From contig CADAYE010000019.1 in the NCBI GenBank assembly GCA_902792085.1, forward strand, positions 1-39,579: DNA of 39,579 bases. The letters run 5' to 3'. The notes beneath the pieces were generated by a model, which ran no database searches, was not told the DNA's origin, and worked only from the letters and a program-made list of their open reading frames with translations. This DNA is from an uncultured bacterium (GTDB lineage: Bacteria; Cyanobacteriota; Vampirovibrionia; Gastranaerophilales; Gastranaerophilaceae). This document shows positions 7,213 through 17,463 of this stretch, in pieces; within the stretch, counting starts at the first letter, position 1, and every line of letters starts with the position of its first letter. The position numbers and the translations under genes were made by a program.

Positions 7213-7671
7213 ATGAGCGAAAAATCAGAAAAAGCAAAAGAACTGTTCAAATCGGGATGTAACTGTTCGCAGGCAGTTTTGGGAGTTTTTTGTGAAGAAT
7301 TAGGTTTGGATTTTGAAACGGCAATGAAACTTGCATCGTCTTTTGGAGCCGGAATGGGAAGAATGAGAGAGGTCTGCGGTACGGTCAGCGGAATGTTTAT
7401 GGCTGCCGGCCTTGCATTTGCAGGAGCCAATGATACTGCTATGGAAAAAGGCGAACACTACAAACGCATACAGGAACTTGCAAAAAGATTTAAAGACCAA
7501 AACGGCAGTATTATATGTCGAGAACTTTTGCAGGGTGTACAGACAACAGACGGGGTAAATCCTGAACCAAGAACAGAAAATTATTATAAAAAACGTCCAT
7601 GTGTTGATCTTGTCGGCGATAGTGTTGAAATTTTTGAACAATATTTAAAAGAGTCAAAATCAAAAGTTTAA
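7213..7671 (+). CDS. C_GCAxxG_C_C family redox-type protein, 152 aa
   Basis: The protein matches the Cys-rich family named C_GCAxxG_C_C, found mostly in anaerobes. It has GCNCSQAV near residues 16-23, then FGAGMGRMREVCGTVSGM around 45-62, and distal Cys at ICREL and RPCVDLV. The conserved cysteines suggest a bound metal or redox-active thiols; no reaction is established for the family as far as I know. The start is supported by AGGAG eight bases upstream. It is cytoplasmic and monocistronic; the sigma factor begins 90 bases later. Confidence 0.85.
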   Translation: MSEKSEKAKELFKSGCNCSQAVLGVFCEELGLDFETAMKLASSFGAGMGRMREVCGTVSGMFMAAGLAFAGANDTAMEKGEHYKRIQELAKRFKDQNGSIICRELLQGVQTTDGVNPEPRTENYYKKRPCVDLVGDSVEIFEQYLKESKSKV

Positions 7672-7761
7672 TTCTAAAAAAAATAATATTGCCCCAACAA
7701 TTAGCAATCTTTCCGATAATTAAGGTAAAGTTTTCATTTAATATTTTTTTTGAGTGATACT

Positions 7762-8355
7762 ATGCCAAATAAAAATGATTACAAAAAGATGAAAACAGAT
7801 GAACTTGTTGTTTTGTCGCAGCAAGAAGATTTTTCTGCCCTTGAAGAACTTATAAGAAAGGTGCAGAAAGATGTTTTTGCAACGCTTTCATATATGCTTA
7901 AAAGTAATGAAAATCTTTATGACTTGACTCAGGAAGTTTTATTAAAACTTGCAAGAAACATCAATAATCTTCACAACCCAAAGTGCTTTCAGGGTTGGTT
8001 AAATCACATAATTACAAATACTTACTACGATTATTTGCGAAAATTAAAAAACAAACCTCCTGTAATTTCGATTGAATATTCATGTCCGTCACAGGATTCA
8101 GAAATAAATATAGAGATTCCAGATAAACACTCAAAGCCGATTGAAAAGTGTATAACAAACGAATGTGAAAGGCAGGTAAAAAAGGCAATAAGGGGATTAC
8201 CTGAAGTATTCAGGATTGCAATAGTATTGAGAGAATTTCAGGGATTGAGTTATGAAGAAATCGCATCTACGACTAATTCAAGTATAGGCACTGTAAAATC
8301 AAGAATCTCAAGAGCACGAATGAAATTGCACGAAGATTTAAAAAATTATACATAA
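7762..8355 (+). CDS. ECF-type RNA polymerase sigma factor, 197 aa
   Basis: This is a sigma70-family factor of the ECF group. Region 2 (residues about 20-95) includes NLYDLTQEVLLKLARNI and FQGWLNHIITNTYYDYLRK, the -10 recognition helix area. Region 4 (about 135-190) has the helix-turn-helix LSYEEIASTTNSSIGTVKSRISRAR that binds the -35. The linker between them is long and charged. ATG 7762 is preferred to the upstream TTG at 7750. The neighbour ten bases downstream encodes a zinc-finger membrane anti-sigma, so this pair should form an envelope- or redox-responsive switch. Its target promoters are not evident here. Confidence 0.9.
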   Translation: MPNKNDYKKMKTDELVVLSQQEDFSALEELIRKVQKDVFATLSYMLKSNENLYDLTQEVLLKLARNINNLHNPKCFQGWLNHIITNTYYDYLRKLKNKPPVISIEYSCPSQDSEINIEIPDKHSKPIEKCITNECERQVKKAIRGLPEVFRIAIVLREFQGLSYEEIASTTNSSIGTVKSRISRARMKLHEDLKNYT

Positions 8356-8365
8356 AGGAGTTTTT

Positions 8366-8878
8366 ATGAACATTCAGTTTACATGTAATCAGATAGAATC
8401 TCTAATCGGCTACTTTATAGAAGGAAAACTTGCACCGTCATTGTTGGAATTTTTTAATCAACATTTGAAAAAATGTCCCAAATGCAGAAAAAAGGTTGAA
8501 CAAGTACAAAAGGTTATTACAAAGTATGCACCTGATAACAACCCGAATGAATCAAAACCTGACAAAGAACTCATTGGCAGTCTTTCTGCATATATGGATA
8601 ATGAGCTTGATACAGGAGAAAATGTCAAAATAAAAAAAATGACTATTCTAAACCCAAATGCAAGGCAAAAACTTGAATCAATGTATAAGTTTAGAAAACT
8701 TATGCATAATGCCTACGAAAAAACAAAAAATGATACAAAATTTGATTATTCAAAAAGCATAGTTGCAACTTTGAACGAAGGGCAAAGTTATACAACAACA
8801 TACTTTCGTAACATAATCATACTTTTTGTTCTGTTGTTAATAGCGGTTATTACCGGTTTTATTTACTTATACTTTTAA
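8366..8878 (+). CDS. Membrane-anchored zinc-finger anti-sigma factor, 170 aa
   Basis: The N-terminal zf-HC2-type anti-sigma domain has Cys7 and His33-x3-Cys37-x2-Cys40, matching the ZAS consensus. A second copy of the fold begins near LSAYMDNELDTGENVKIKK, but its zinc ligands are lost. A single membrane helix lies at about 148-168 (NIIILFVLLLIAVITGF), leaving only three residues outside, so there is almost no periplasmic sensor domain. AAAGGAG precedes the ATG, and the gene overlaps the operon logic of the sigma factor. The last 12 bases overlap the convergent gene on the other strand. It should hold the sigma factor at the membrane. Confidence 0.85.
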   Translation: MNIQFTCNQIESLIGYFIEGKLAPSLLEFFNQHLKKCPKCRKKVEQVQKVITKYAPDNNPNESKPDKELIGSLSAYMDNELDTGENVKIKKMTILNPNARQKLESMYKFRKLMHNAYEKTKNDTKFDYSKSIVATLNEGQSYTTTYFRNIIILFVLLLIAVITGFIYLYF

Positions 8879-9505
8879 GTTACCTTTGTTCATAAAAGTC
8901 TGCATATAAGCCTTATGAATAACAGCCTTTGCTCTGTCACGATTATTTTGCGGGTTCTGAAGCGCAGGATTCGGATTATTCATTTTTGCAATGTTTTTCT
9001 GCTGACGATGAGAAGCATATATGTTTCTTAATATCGGTGTAATTATATTACAGGAAATAACAGTCCCAATAGTAGTTGCAAAAACACCAACTCCACCCTT
9101 AAACCAATTATAAGTAGCCTTTGGTTTACTTGTCAGTTTGATTTTTGATATATCAAAGTTAAAATTTCCTATCTTTTTTTCAAAACCACCTTTTATGAGT
9201 GCTCTTTTTAGGCTGTTCGGAATCCATTTACCTGTTTTTACGAGTTTATCTGCAACTCCGGTAAATGAACGTGTAACAAGATAAAAAGAAAGAATATTTA
9301 CACATGCATCCATAAATTCCTGCGGAATAAGAAACATTTTTTGCTCTTTTGGAATTTTATCATTTATTATTATTGCAAAAATCTGGGCAGCGGAGGACAT
9401 TAACCATCCGATAGTACCGGTATGAATTAACATTTTATCCATGGAATTTTCATAAGCATTATAAATTTTATCAAGAATAGAAAGGGGGGCTTTTACTTTT
9501 GACAT
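8867..9505 (-). CDS. Hypothetical membrane-associated protein, 212 aa
   Basis: I do not recognise this family. Hydrophobic stretches lie near residues 28-48 (TGTIGWLMSSAAQIFAIII), 68-82 (CVNILSFYLVTRSF) and 135-160 (GGVGVFATTIGTVISCNIIT), so two to three membrane spans are likely. The protein is otherwise basic. GGAGG eight bases before the ATG fixes the start. The ATG overlaps the TAA of the upstream gene (ATAATG), so the two are translationally coupled and probably form a complex. It shares an overall layout with the upstream gene product and may be a distant paralogue. Confidence 0.65.
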   Translation of the reverse strand: MSKVKAPLSILDKIYNAYENSMDKMLIHTGTIGWLMSSAAQIFAIIINDKIPKEQKMFLIPQEFMDACVNILSFYLVTRSFTGVADKLVKTGKWIPNSLKRALIKGGFEKKIGNFNFDISKIKLTSKPKATYNWFKGGVGVFATTIGTVISCNIITPILRNIYASHRQQKNIAKMNNPNPALQNPQNNRDRAKAVIHKAYMQTFMNKGNLKV

Positions 9506-10173
9506 TATTTAGCCTCCATTCTATTGTTGATAAATTTATTCATATTATGGTGAAAATATGTATCATATGTGTCTGTTTCTTTTTTATTCTCAACATTTTG
9601 AGGCGGTGACATTATTGTATTATCAATTTTGTTTCTTTCATGCTCCTTAATTTTTTTGACAAAAACATTAGTTAAAGCCTTTGTTAATGGGGCATCAATA
9701 GCAAAATTTGTAAACATCATAACTGCAAGAGAGAGAATTGTTCCTATTGTAAATCTGTATTTTTTCATCCCGTTTATTGTTCGTTTTACGCCCATAGGGG
9801 TTAGGCAGCTTTTCAATATTTTTGATGATTTGTCAGGATTCTGAGTAAATGCGTCAACAGCCTTTATTGAATAATACCGTACTAAAAAACCTGTTGTTGT
9901 ACCGGCAAGTATTTTTGCAACTGTTCTGGCTGCTGAGACCTTTCGTGTTTCATCATCTACATTTCGGTTGTGTAAGTCTATAAACGGCTGGCTCATTAAT
10001 GCCGTAGCTCCTAATATCAATCTGTTTTGCGGAGATGTGATATGTTTTGCAGTCCATTTTATACTTTTTAATACTCTCGGATTTTTGAATTCCATAGACG
10101 GCAGTTTATTAAAGACCCAATTTGCGACTCTTTGTCCATAAGTTGTAAAAGGTTTTACACTAAGGTTAGACAT
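9505..10173 (-). CDS. Hypothetical membrane-associated protein, 222 aa
   Basis: This is the first gene of a two-gene operon with the preceding entry. The N-terminus MSNLSVKPFTTYGQRVANW is followed by hydrophobic segments near 50-66, 82-100 and 138-160 (FTIGTILSLAVMMFTNFAI). The C-terminal 50 residues are polar and likely disordered. ATG 10173 is chosen; a GTG at 10185 would add four residues. A TATAGT box lies 14 bases upstream, so the leader is very short. No function can be assigned. Confidence 0.6.
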   Translation of the reverse strand: MSNLSVKPFTTYGQRVANWVFNKLPSMEFKNPRVLKSIKWTAKHITSPQNRLILGATALMSQPFIDLHNRNVDDETRKVSAARTVAKILAGTTTGFLVRYYSIKAVDAFTQNPDKSSKILKSCLTPMGVKRTINGMKKYRFTIGTILSLAVMMFTNFAIDAPLTKALTNVFVKKIKEHERNKIDNTIMSPPQNVENKKETDTYDTYFHHNMNKFINNRMEAK

Positions 10174-10257
10174 ACACACATTCACCCACTATATAAAAAA
10201 AATTGTGCGGGCATTATTGCCATATATTGGCTAAAATATTAACAAAAATTTACAATA

Positions 10258-11493
10258 TTAAAGTATTGCACCTTTCGGAACAACCGTTACTCCGCCTTCT
10301 GAAACATGAAATCCCCGTCTTATATCATCATCTCTGTTAAATCCAATTTTTGTATGCGGAGGGATAACAACATTTTTATCAATAATTGCTTTTCTTATTT
10401 GAGAATATCTGCCGACTTCTACATTTTCCATCAGAATACTGTCTGTTACGCTTGAATAACTGTTAATTCTGACTTTTGGTGATAATACACAATGAGAAAG
10501 ACCGCCACCTGAAATAATACAGCCTTCAGATACCATTGAATTTGTTGCCATACCAACTCTGTCGCCTTCTTCCCAAACAAATTTTGCCGGCGGATAATTG
10601 TAATTAAAAGTCCTTAACGGCCATTCTTTTGAATACAAATTCAGTTCGGGATTGTATGATAACAAATCCATATTAGCCTGCCAATAAGCATCTATACTTC
10701 CTACATCTTTCCAATACCCCTGTTCTGCTTTTGTCATTCCTGGGAATGTATTTTGAGCAAAGTTATAAACATAAATATTTTTACCTTCCCTTAAAAGCAT
10801 AGGAATAACATTTTTTCCGAAATCGTGAGAAGAATCTTCTTTCACTGCATCACGATTTAGAGCATCAAGCAAAATATCTTTGTCAAAAATATAATTTCCC
10901 ATAGATGCCAAACACATATTCGGATTTCCAGGAATTGATTTCGGTCTGTAATTAGGTTTTTCGACAAAATTTATCAAACGCCAATTTTCATCAACTTCCA
11001 TAATTCCAAATTCAGAAGCCTCTTCTATCGGAATAGGAATACCGGAAATTGACAAATCCGCATTGTTTTCTTTATGAAAATCAAGCATCTGGTCAACATG
11101 CATTTTATAAATATGGTCTCCTCCAAAAATACAGACATAACGAGGGTCTTCATCTGTTATATGAAAAATATTCTGATAAATTGCATCAGCTGTTCCTTTA
11201 TACCAATCATTACCTGTCCTCATCTGAGCAGGAGCAAGATCAACATACTGATTTAAAAATGGTGACAATGTCCAGCCTCTTGTTATGTGTTTGTTTAGCG
11301 AATCAGATTTATACTGCGTCAAAACTTTTATTTTAAAAAATCCTGAATTAATAAAATTATTCAGTACAAAATCAATAATTCTGTAACGACCGCCAAACGG
11401 AACGGCAGGTTTTGCTCTGTCTTTAGTCAATGGGTATAATCTTTTACCCTCACCACCTGCCAAAATCATAACCAACGCGTTGTCAATTGTCAT
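10258..11493 (-). CDS. glgC: Glucose-1-phosphate adenylyltransferase (ADP-glucose pyrophosphorylase)
   Basis: GlgC makes ADP-glucose from ATP and glucose-1-phosphate, the committed step of glycogen synthesis. The nucleotidyltransferase signature GGEGKRLYPLTKDRAKPAVP lies at residues 13-32, with GGRYRIIDFVLNN following. GGDHIYKMHVDQML and the sugar-phosphate region YWKDVGSIDAYWQANMDLL are intact. The C-terminal left-handed beta-helix (about 300-411) carries the allosteric domain. At 411 aa it has the usual bacterial length. GAGGG precedes the ATG by about nine bases. glgA and glgB are not adjacent, so the gene stands alone. Confidence 0.95.
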   Translation of the reverse strand: MTIDNALVMILAGGEGKRLYPLTKDRAKPAVPFGGRYRIIDFVLNNFINSGFFKIKVLTQYKSDSLNKHITRGWTLSPFLNQYVDLAPAQMRTGNDWYKGTADAIYQNIFHITDEDPRYVCIFGGDHIYKMHVDQMLDFHKENNADLSISGIPIPIEEASEFGIMEVDENWRLINFVEKPNYRPKSIPGNPNMCLASMGNYIFDKDILLDALNRDAVKEDSSHDFGKNVIPMLLREGKNIYVYNFAQNTFPGMTKAEQGYWKDVGSIDAYWQANMDLLSYNPELNLYSKEWPLRTFNYNYPPAKFVWEEGDRVGMATNSMVSEGCIISGGGLSHCVLSPKVRINSYSSVTDSILMENVEVGRYSQIRKAIIDKNVVIPPHTKIGFNRDDDIRRGFHVSEGGVTVVPKGAIL

Positions 11494-11619
11494 ATAAAAC
11501 CCTCATTAAAATATGCCTTTATTCTATAACAAAATTTGTGAAAGGTCATTAACCCAAAATAATTAATTTTAGCAGATATGAATTGTTAATTTTTTGTTTA
11601 TTTTTCAGGAAATGGCAAA

Positions 11620-11634
11620 AACACGTGTTATAAC
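11620..11634 (+). promoter_or_regulatory. Extended -10 of dnaK overlapped by a palindrome
   Basis: TGT precedes TATAAC (11629-11634), an extended -10. The perfect 10-nt palindrome AACACGTGTT (11620-11629) overlaps it, so a dimeric regulator could block it. No CIRCE element (TTAGCACTC-N9-GAGTGCTAA) is visible in the 190 bases before dnaK. Confidence 0.35.
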
Positions 11635-11668
11635 TTTAATATAAGAATAAAGTCATGTAATTTAATAA

Positions 11669-13528
<1,860 letters not shown>

Positions 13529-13550
13529 AATTTGCTATTATCAAATACTA

Positions 13551-13589
13551 AAAAACAACCGATGAATATACTTTTATCGGTTGTTTTTT
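13551..13589 (+). terminator. Intrinsic terminator after dnaK
   Basis: AAAAACAACCGAT (13551-13563) pairs with ATCGGTTGTTTTT (13576-13588), followed by T. It has a 13-bp stem and a 12-nt loop. Confidence 0.9.
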
Positions 13590-13626
13590 AGTTAAATATT
13601 TACCATTTTCCCAGACTTGTTGTTCA

Positions 13627-13635
13627 TGTTAATAT
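13627..13635 (+). promoter_or_regulatory. Extended -10 of rsmH, probable leaderless start
   Basis: TGT precedes TAATAT (13630-13635), then GGTTCT and the ATG at 13642. This is the same six-base spacing as at four other genes, without a Shine-Dalgarno site. Confidence 0.5.
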
Positions 13636-13641
13636 GGTTCT

Positions 13642-14577
13642 ATGCAGAATTTTACTCACTATACTGTATTGAAAAATGAGGCTGTTGATGCACTTGAATG
13701 TACTGACGGCAAAATTTATGTTGATTGCACGCTTGGCGGCGGCGGTCACAGTGAACTTATATTAAAAAGAATATCGCCAAACGGCAGACTTATTGCATTT
13801 GATATTGATCAGGATGCAATTGATGCTGCAAGTGAAAGATTAAAAGATTACAAAAACTTAACAATTGTAAAATCTTCTTATACTAATATTAAAAATATTT
13901 TGAGAGATTTAGGCATTGATAAAATCACGGGCGGAGTGTTGTTTGATTTAGGAGCATCTTATCATCAATTAACGAAGCAGGAACGGGGATTTTCGTTTTC
14001 TAAAGAAGCACCATTGGATATGCGTTTTAATAAAGATGGGGATTTGACCGCTTGTGATGTTATAAATACTTATAGCGAAGAAAGACTTGTCCAAATATTT
14101 TCGGAGTACGGTGAAGAACATTTTTCAAAGCGGATAGCAAAAGAAATTGTTACAAAAAGAAAATTGAAAAATATTAAAACAACAACCGAACTTGCTGATT
14201 TAATCGTGAATTGCACTCCGCATGTAAAGTCAAAAGTTCACCCTGCAACAAGGGTTTTTCAGGCTATAAGAATTGAAGTGAACCATGAGTTACAAAATGT
14301 TAAACAAACTCTAAATGACATATTGGATATTTTGGAGTTCGGTGCTATAATCAGTATAATCAGTTTTCATTCTCTTGAAGACAGGATAGTGAAACAATTG
14401 TTCAAGTATTACTCTGTGCGCTGTCATTGTGATAAAACACAGGCAGTTTGTAATTGTCCACCTCCTGTTTTGAAATTGGTAAATAAAAAACCGATAGTTG
14501 CATCTGATAAAGAAATTAGTGAAAATCCTCCTTCAAGAAGTGCCAAACTAAGAATTGCAAAGTATATTAAAAAATAG
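13642..14577 (+). CDS. rsmH: 16S rRNA (cytosine(1402)-N4)-methyltransferase RsmH (MraW)
   Basis: RsmH methylates N4 of C1402 in the decoding centre of 16S rRNA using SAM. The SAM-binding motif DCTLGGGGHSELIL lies near residues 30-43. The family signature LFDLGASYHQLTKQERGFSF plus PLDMRFN follows at about 105-132. HPATRVFQAIRIEVNHEL and ISFHSLEDRIVKQ in the C-terminal part are conserved. At 311 aa it is full length. As in many dcw clusters it is followed directly by an ftsL-like gene (six bases apart), but mraZ and ftsI are not present. Confidence 0.96.
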   Translation: MQNFTHYTVLKNEAVDALECTDGKIYVDCTLGGGGHSELILKRISPNGRLIAFDIDQDAIDAASERLKDYKNLTIVKSSYTNIKNILRDLGIDKITGGVLFDLGASYHQLTKQERGFSFSKEAPLDMRFNKDGDLTACDVINTYSEERLVQIFSEYGEEHFSKRIAKEIVTKRKLKNIKTTTELADLIVNCTPHVKSKVHPATRVFQAIRIEVNHELQNVKQTLNDILDILEFGAIISIISFHSLEDRIVKQLFKYYSVRCHCDKTQAVCNCPPPVLKLVNKKPIVASDKEISENPPSRSAKLRIAKYIKK

Positions 14578-14583
14578 ATATAT

Positions 14584-15045
14584 ATGAGTACAAATATCAA
14601 AGTTCCGAATCAAAATTTATCTTTAGTCGGCGAGAAGCCAAGTACGGCTCCGGTGTCAAATCCTGTTGCTTCCGGGTCTTTTTATCAAGTAAAACCTGTT
14701 ACAATCAGAGAAATGGTGACAAGAAGAATAAATAAAACTCTCTGTTTTTGCCTTTTGTTTACTATTTGCGTAACTATTGTAAGTTATTATATTGCAATGA
14801 ATTTTGAAGCAAAATTGAATTTGTTAGACAGAGAAATAGTAAGAATTAATACCGAAAACGCTGATTTACAGGCCGATTTGGACAGATATAAATCTTTTAA
14901 TAATGTTGACAGTAAAATTGGAGAGAATAAATTACTTCATAAGGCGGAAAAAGTTATTGAAGTGACTGCAATGAATTCGTCCGCGGTTCTTCCGCATCCG
15001 AAAAAAGTTAAACATACTGAATTTAATTGGGCTATTGGTTATTAA
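14584..15045 (+). CDS. FtsL-like cell division protein, 153 aa
   Basis: This is a bitopic protein with a 50-residue polar, Pro-rich cytoplasmic N-terminus, one membrane helix at about 52-72 (LCFCLLFTICVTIVSYYIAM) and a periplasmic coiled coil (KLNLLDREIVRINTENADLQADLDRY) with heptad Leu/Ile. This is the architecture of FtsL/DivIC/septum-formation-initiator proteins that bridge FtsQ and FtsWI. Its place six bases after rsmH, where ftsL usually sits, supports the call. Sequence conservation of FtsL is low, so DivIC-like is the alternative. No Shine-Dalgarno site is visible; translation is probably coupled to rsmH. Confidence 0.75.
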   Translation: MSTNIKVPNQNLSLVGEKPSTAPVSNPVASGSFYQVKPVTIREMVTRRINKTLCFCLLFTICVTIVSYYIAMNFEAKLNLLDREIVRINTENADLQADLDRYKSFNNVDSKIGENKLLHKAEKVIEVTAMNSSAVLPHPKKVKHTEFNWAIGY

Positions 15046-15059
15046 ATTAAGAATTTTTT

Positions 15060-16703
15060 ATGATAAAAGAAGAGTTAGAGTCGTTATTTGAAAAAGATTG
15101 TAAGGCCTTTGAGTCAAACGGTATTTCCGAATTTTTACTCAGGGATTTTGATTTATTTATTTTAGAGCGTATTGACCATAGTTTTAATATTGAAATTTTT
15201 AATGTTTATAAAAAATTTCTTCCAATGAAACAACAAGCACCTGATAGTATGAAAATCGTTTTGTTTTCGACGATAAATAATTATGCAAAAGATGAATTTG
15301 CAAAAGGGAATTTTCTTTCAGCGCTTGTGTTATACAGATTTTTAATAGTAAAATCTTCTCTTGACAGTCTTGATTATCTTGCAATTGCGCGAAATCTTAC
15401 CAAACTGAATGATAACAAATTATATTCTCAATTTTTGCAGATATACGGGGAAAATGAAGAAAACAAGTTGCTTTCGTATATCGAACTTGCAGATTTTTAT
15501 AAAGAAATAAAAGACTATAAACATGCGATTGAGTGTTATGAAAAATTTTTGAATATAGATAAGACAAAAGTTGCAATCTACACTATTACTGCAGATTTGT
15601 ATTCAAAATTGAATGGTAGTGAATCTTTGGAAAGGCAAATAGAACTTTATGAACGGGCTTATCAAATACAGCCTGATAACAGGCTAATACTTCACGGACT
15701 TGCTTTCGGGTACGAAAAATTGGGCAATAATGAGAGGGCAAAAATCTTTTACGAAAAACTTTTGCACAATAATCCTAATGAAAACGATTTTTACAATTAT
15801 GGCTGTTTTTTAATTCACAGTGGCGATTTTAAAAAAGGACACGAATATTTTACACATAGATTTAATATTGATGATATAAATTTAAAATATCCTTCTGATA
15901 TCAGTAAAAAATGGGATTTTATAACAGATATATCCGATAAAACTTTGCTCGTTCATTATGAACAGGGATTTGGTGATACTATTATGTATTCAAGATTTGT
16001 ACCGTTTTTGAATAAAATTGCAAAAAAAATTATTTTCGTAGTTCAAAAAGAGTTATTTAATTTAATTTCAAATTCGGGTTTGTTCAAGGGAATAGAAATT
16101 GTATCCGATGAAAACGGTGTTGATTATGATGTAAATATGGCACTTTTAGATGTTTTGCATGTTTTACAATTTGAATCTTATGATTTATCTTTGCTTAAAT
16201 CAGATTATCTTGATGTTGATGAAAGTGCAATAATTGATTATAAAAATAAATATATAAGAGATGATGGTACTTTCAAAATCGGACTTTCTTTAAGCGGAGA
16301 TAAAAGTGCGAATTATAATGAAAGAAACATTGAACTTTCAAAAGTTTACTTTTTATTAAAAGACATTCCGAATTTATCGTTTTATAATTTACAAAAAGGT
16401 GAAAGTGATTTTGACGGAGTAATTTCTTTAGGGCATACTTTTGAAAATTTTACAAATAGTGCATGTGCCGTTAAAAATATGGATTTAATTGTTTCAACGG
16501 ATAATGTAATTTTAAATCTCGCAGGAGCATTGGGTGTTGATACGATTGGTCTTTTTAATAAAGAAACTAATTATCGCTGGTATCAGACAGATGGTGAAAA
16601 TGTCGGCTGGTATAAAAGTGTTAAACCGTTGCTGGCAAAAAAACAAAACTGTTGGGAAAATGTGCTTTTTGAACTTGCAAATTTGGTAAAATTAAAATTA
16701 TGA
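15060..16703 (+). CDS. TPR protein fused to a GT9-like glycosyltransferase domain, 547 aa
   Basis: The N-terminal half (residues about 60-270) consists of TPR-type helix pairs, for example DYKHAIECYEKFLNID and NERAKIFYEKLLHNNPNE. The C-terminal half resembles heptosyltransferase-like (GT9-type) domains: HYEQGFGDTIMYSRFVPFL near residue 295, and STDNVILNLAGALGVDTIGLF followed by a Trp-rich YRWYQTDGENVGWYKS near 490. Such TPR-GT fusions probably glycosylate proteins or envelope polymers; the substrate is unknown. There is no signal peptide. It starts 14 bases after the ftsL-like gene without a clear Shine-Dalgarno site, so it may belong to that operon. Confidence 0.8.
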   Translation: MIKEELESLFEKDCKAFESNGISEFLLRDFDLFILERIDHSFNIEIFNVYKKFLPMKQQAPDSMKIVLFSTINNYAKDEFAKGNFLSALVLYRFLIVKSSLDSLDYLAIARNLTKLNDNKLYSQFLQIYGENEENKLLSYIELADFYKEIKDYKHAIECYEKFLNIDKTKVAIYTITADLYSKLNGSESLERQIELYERAYQIQPDNRLILHGLAFGYEKLGNNERAKIFYEKLLHNNPNENDFYNYGCFLIHSGDFKKGHEYFTHRFNIDDINLKYPSDISKKWDFITDISDKTLLVHYEQGFGDTIMYSRFVPFLNKIAKKIIFVVQKELFNLISNSGLFKGIEIVSDENGVDYDVNMALLDVLHVLQFESYDLSLLKSDYLDVDESAIIDYKNKYIRDDGTFKIGLSLSGDKSANYNERNIELSKVYFLLKDIPNLSFYNLQKGESDFDGVISLGHTFENFTNSACAVKNMDLIVSTDNVILNLAGALGVDTIGLFNKETNYRWYQTDGENVGWYKSVKPLLAKKQNCWENVLFELANLVKLKL

Positions 16704-16759
16704 ATCAAAAAATATTTTTAGGAGTTTCATATTAAAAATTACAGGATAGGAGTTATATA

Positions 16760-17392
16760 ATGTTAAAATTAAATGTATTCAAGCCTATTAGCAAATATCA
16801 AAAAGAAATGGCAAAAAAATGTGGTTGGCGAAATTTAGAACAAGTTCCGGTCAGAAAAAATGTCATGCCTGATGGTTTTGTAGGCAGTGCAAAATTAGAG
16901 CCTAATGTTCACGCTATTGGAACAAAATTAAATCCTAACAATGTTACAATTATGGAAATTGTTATGAGTGATGATAAAATATCAAGAAGTCCTTTTGTTC
17001 GTTCAAATTTGACTCAAATTCTGAATGCTTCAAATAGTGAACAAGGATTAAAAATGATGCAAAAAATCTTAACCTCTGAAAATGTAGACAAACTCGATAC
17101 CGTAAGAACATTTGTCAAAAGGCGTCCAAATGATTACATAAAAGATAAATCACAGGTAAAATACATCAGTTCACCGGCGGGTTTAAGTGCGTTATTTAAT
17201 GATGTAGCAATGCTAAAAGTAGCTTCCATTTTGGATCTTGAAGGATTAAATACATTTTTTAAATTAGATGTTACCTGTGGTAAGGGTCAAAAATTATTGA
17301 AAATGGTTGCAAAGTATGATGATTTAGATATGGAAATCGCTCAAAAAGGTGTGCTTAAAAGTGCAGTGATCGCGCTTTCAAATAGAAAATAA
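16760..17392 (+). CDS. Hypothetical protein, 210 aa
   Basis: No family is recognised. The protein is basic and soluble-looking, without signal peptide or membrane segments, and has two Cys (CGWRNLEQ and VTCGKGQK). The N-terminus LNVFKPISKYQKEMAKKCGW is amphipathic. The central part is helical (SNLTQILNASNSEQGLKMMQKIL), and the last third reads like a small helical bundle. The start is supported by GGATAGGAG upstream of the ATG. A terminator follows at 17416-17449, so the gene has its own transcript end. Confidence 0.6.
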   Translation: MLKLNVFKPISKYQKEMAKKCGWRNLEQVPVRKNVMPDGFVGSAKLEPNVHAIGTKLNPNNVTIMEIVMSDDKISRSPFVRSNLTQILNASNSEQGLKMMQKILTSENVDKLDTVRTFVKRRPNDYIKDKSQVKYISSPAGLSALFNDVAMLKVASILDLEGLNTFFKLDVTCGKGQKLLKMVAKYDDLDMEIAQKGVLKSAVIALSNRK

Positions 17393-17415
17393 TATAAATT
17401 TTTTCATATAATATA

Positions 17416-17449
17416 AAATTCTGCTATAATAGTTGTAGCAGAATTTTTT
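17416..17449 (+). terminator. Intrinsic terminator with a promoter in its loop
   Basis: AAATTCTGCTA (17416-17426) pairs with TAGCAGAATTT (17436-17446) around a nine-base loop, followed by T residues. It ends the preceding gene only 15 bases before the next ATG. Confidence 0.8.
17422..17430 (+). promoter_or_regulatory. Extended -10 promoter nested in the terminator
   Basis: TGC plus TATAAT (17425-17430) lies across the left stem and loop of the terminator hairpin. A start about seven bases on would give a short leader containing only the right arm, the T-tract and the Shine-Dalgarno TAGAGGT for the next gene. Confidence 0.45.
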
Positions 17450-17463
17450 TTAGAGGTTTAAGT

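Noticed and set aside
16700..16735. 11-codon frame overlapping the stop of the TPR-glycosyltransferase
   Set aside because: The ATGA overlap is suggestive, but the frame is too short and has no further support.
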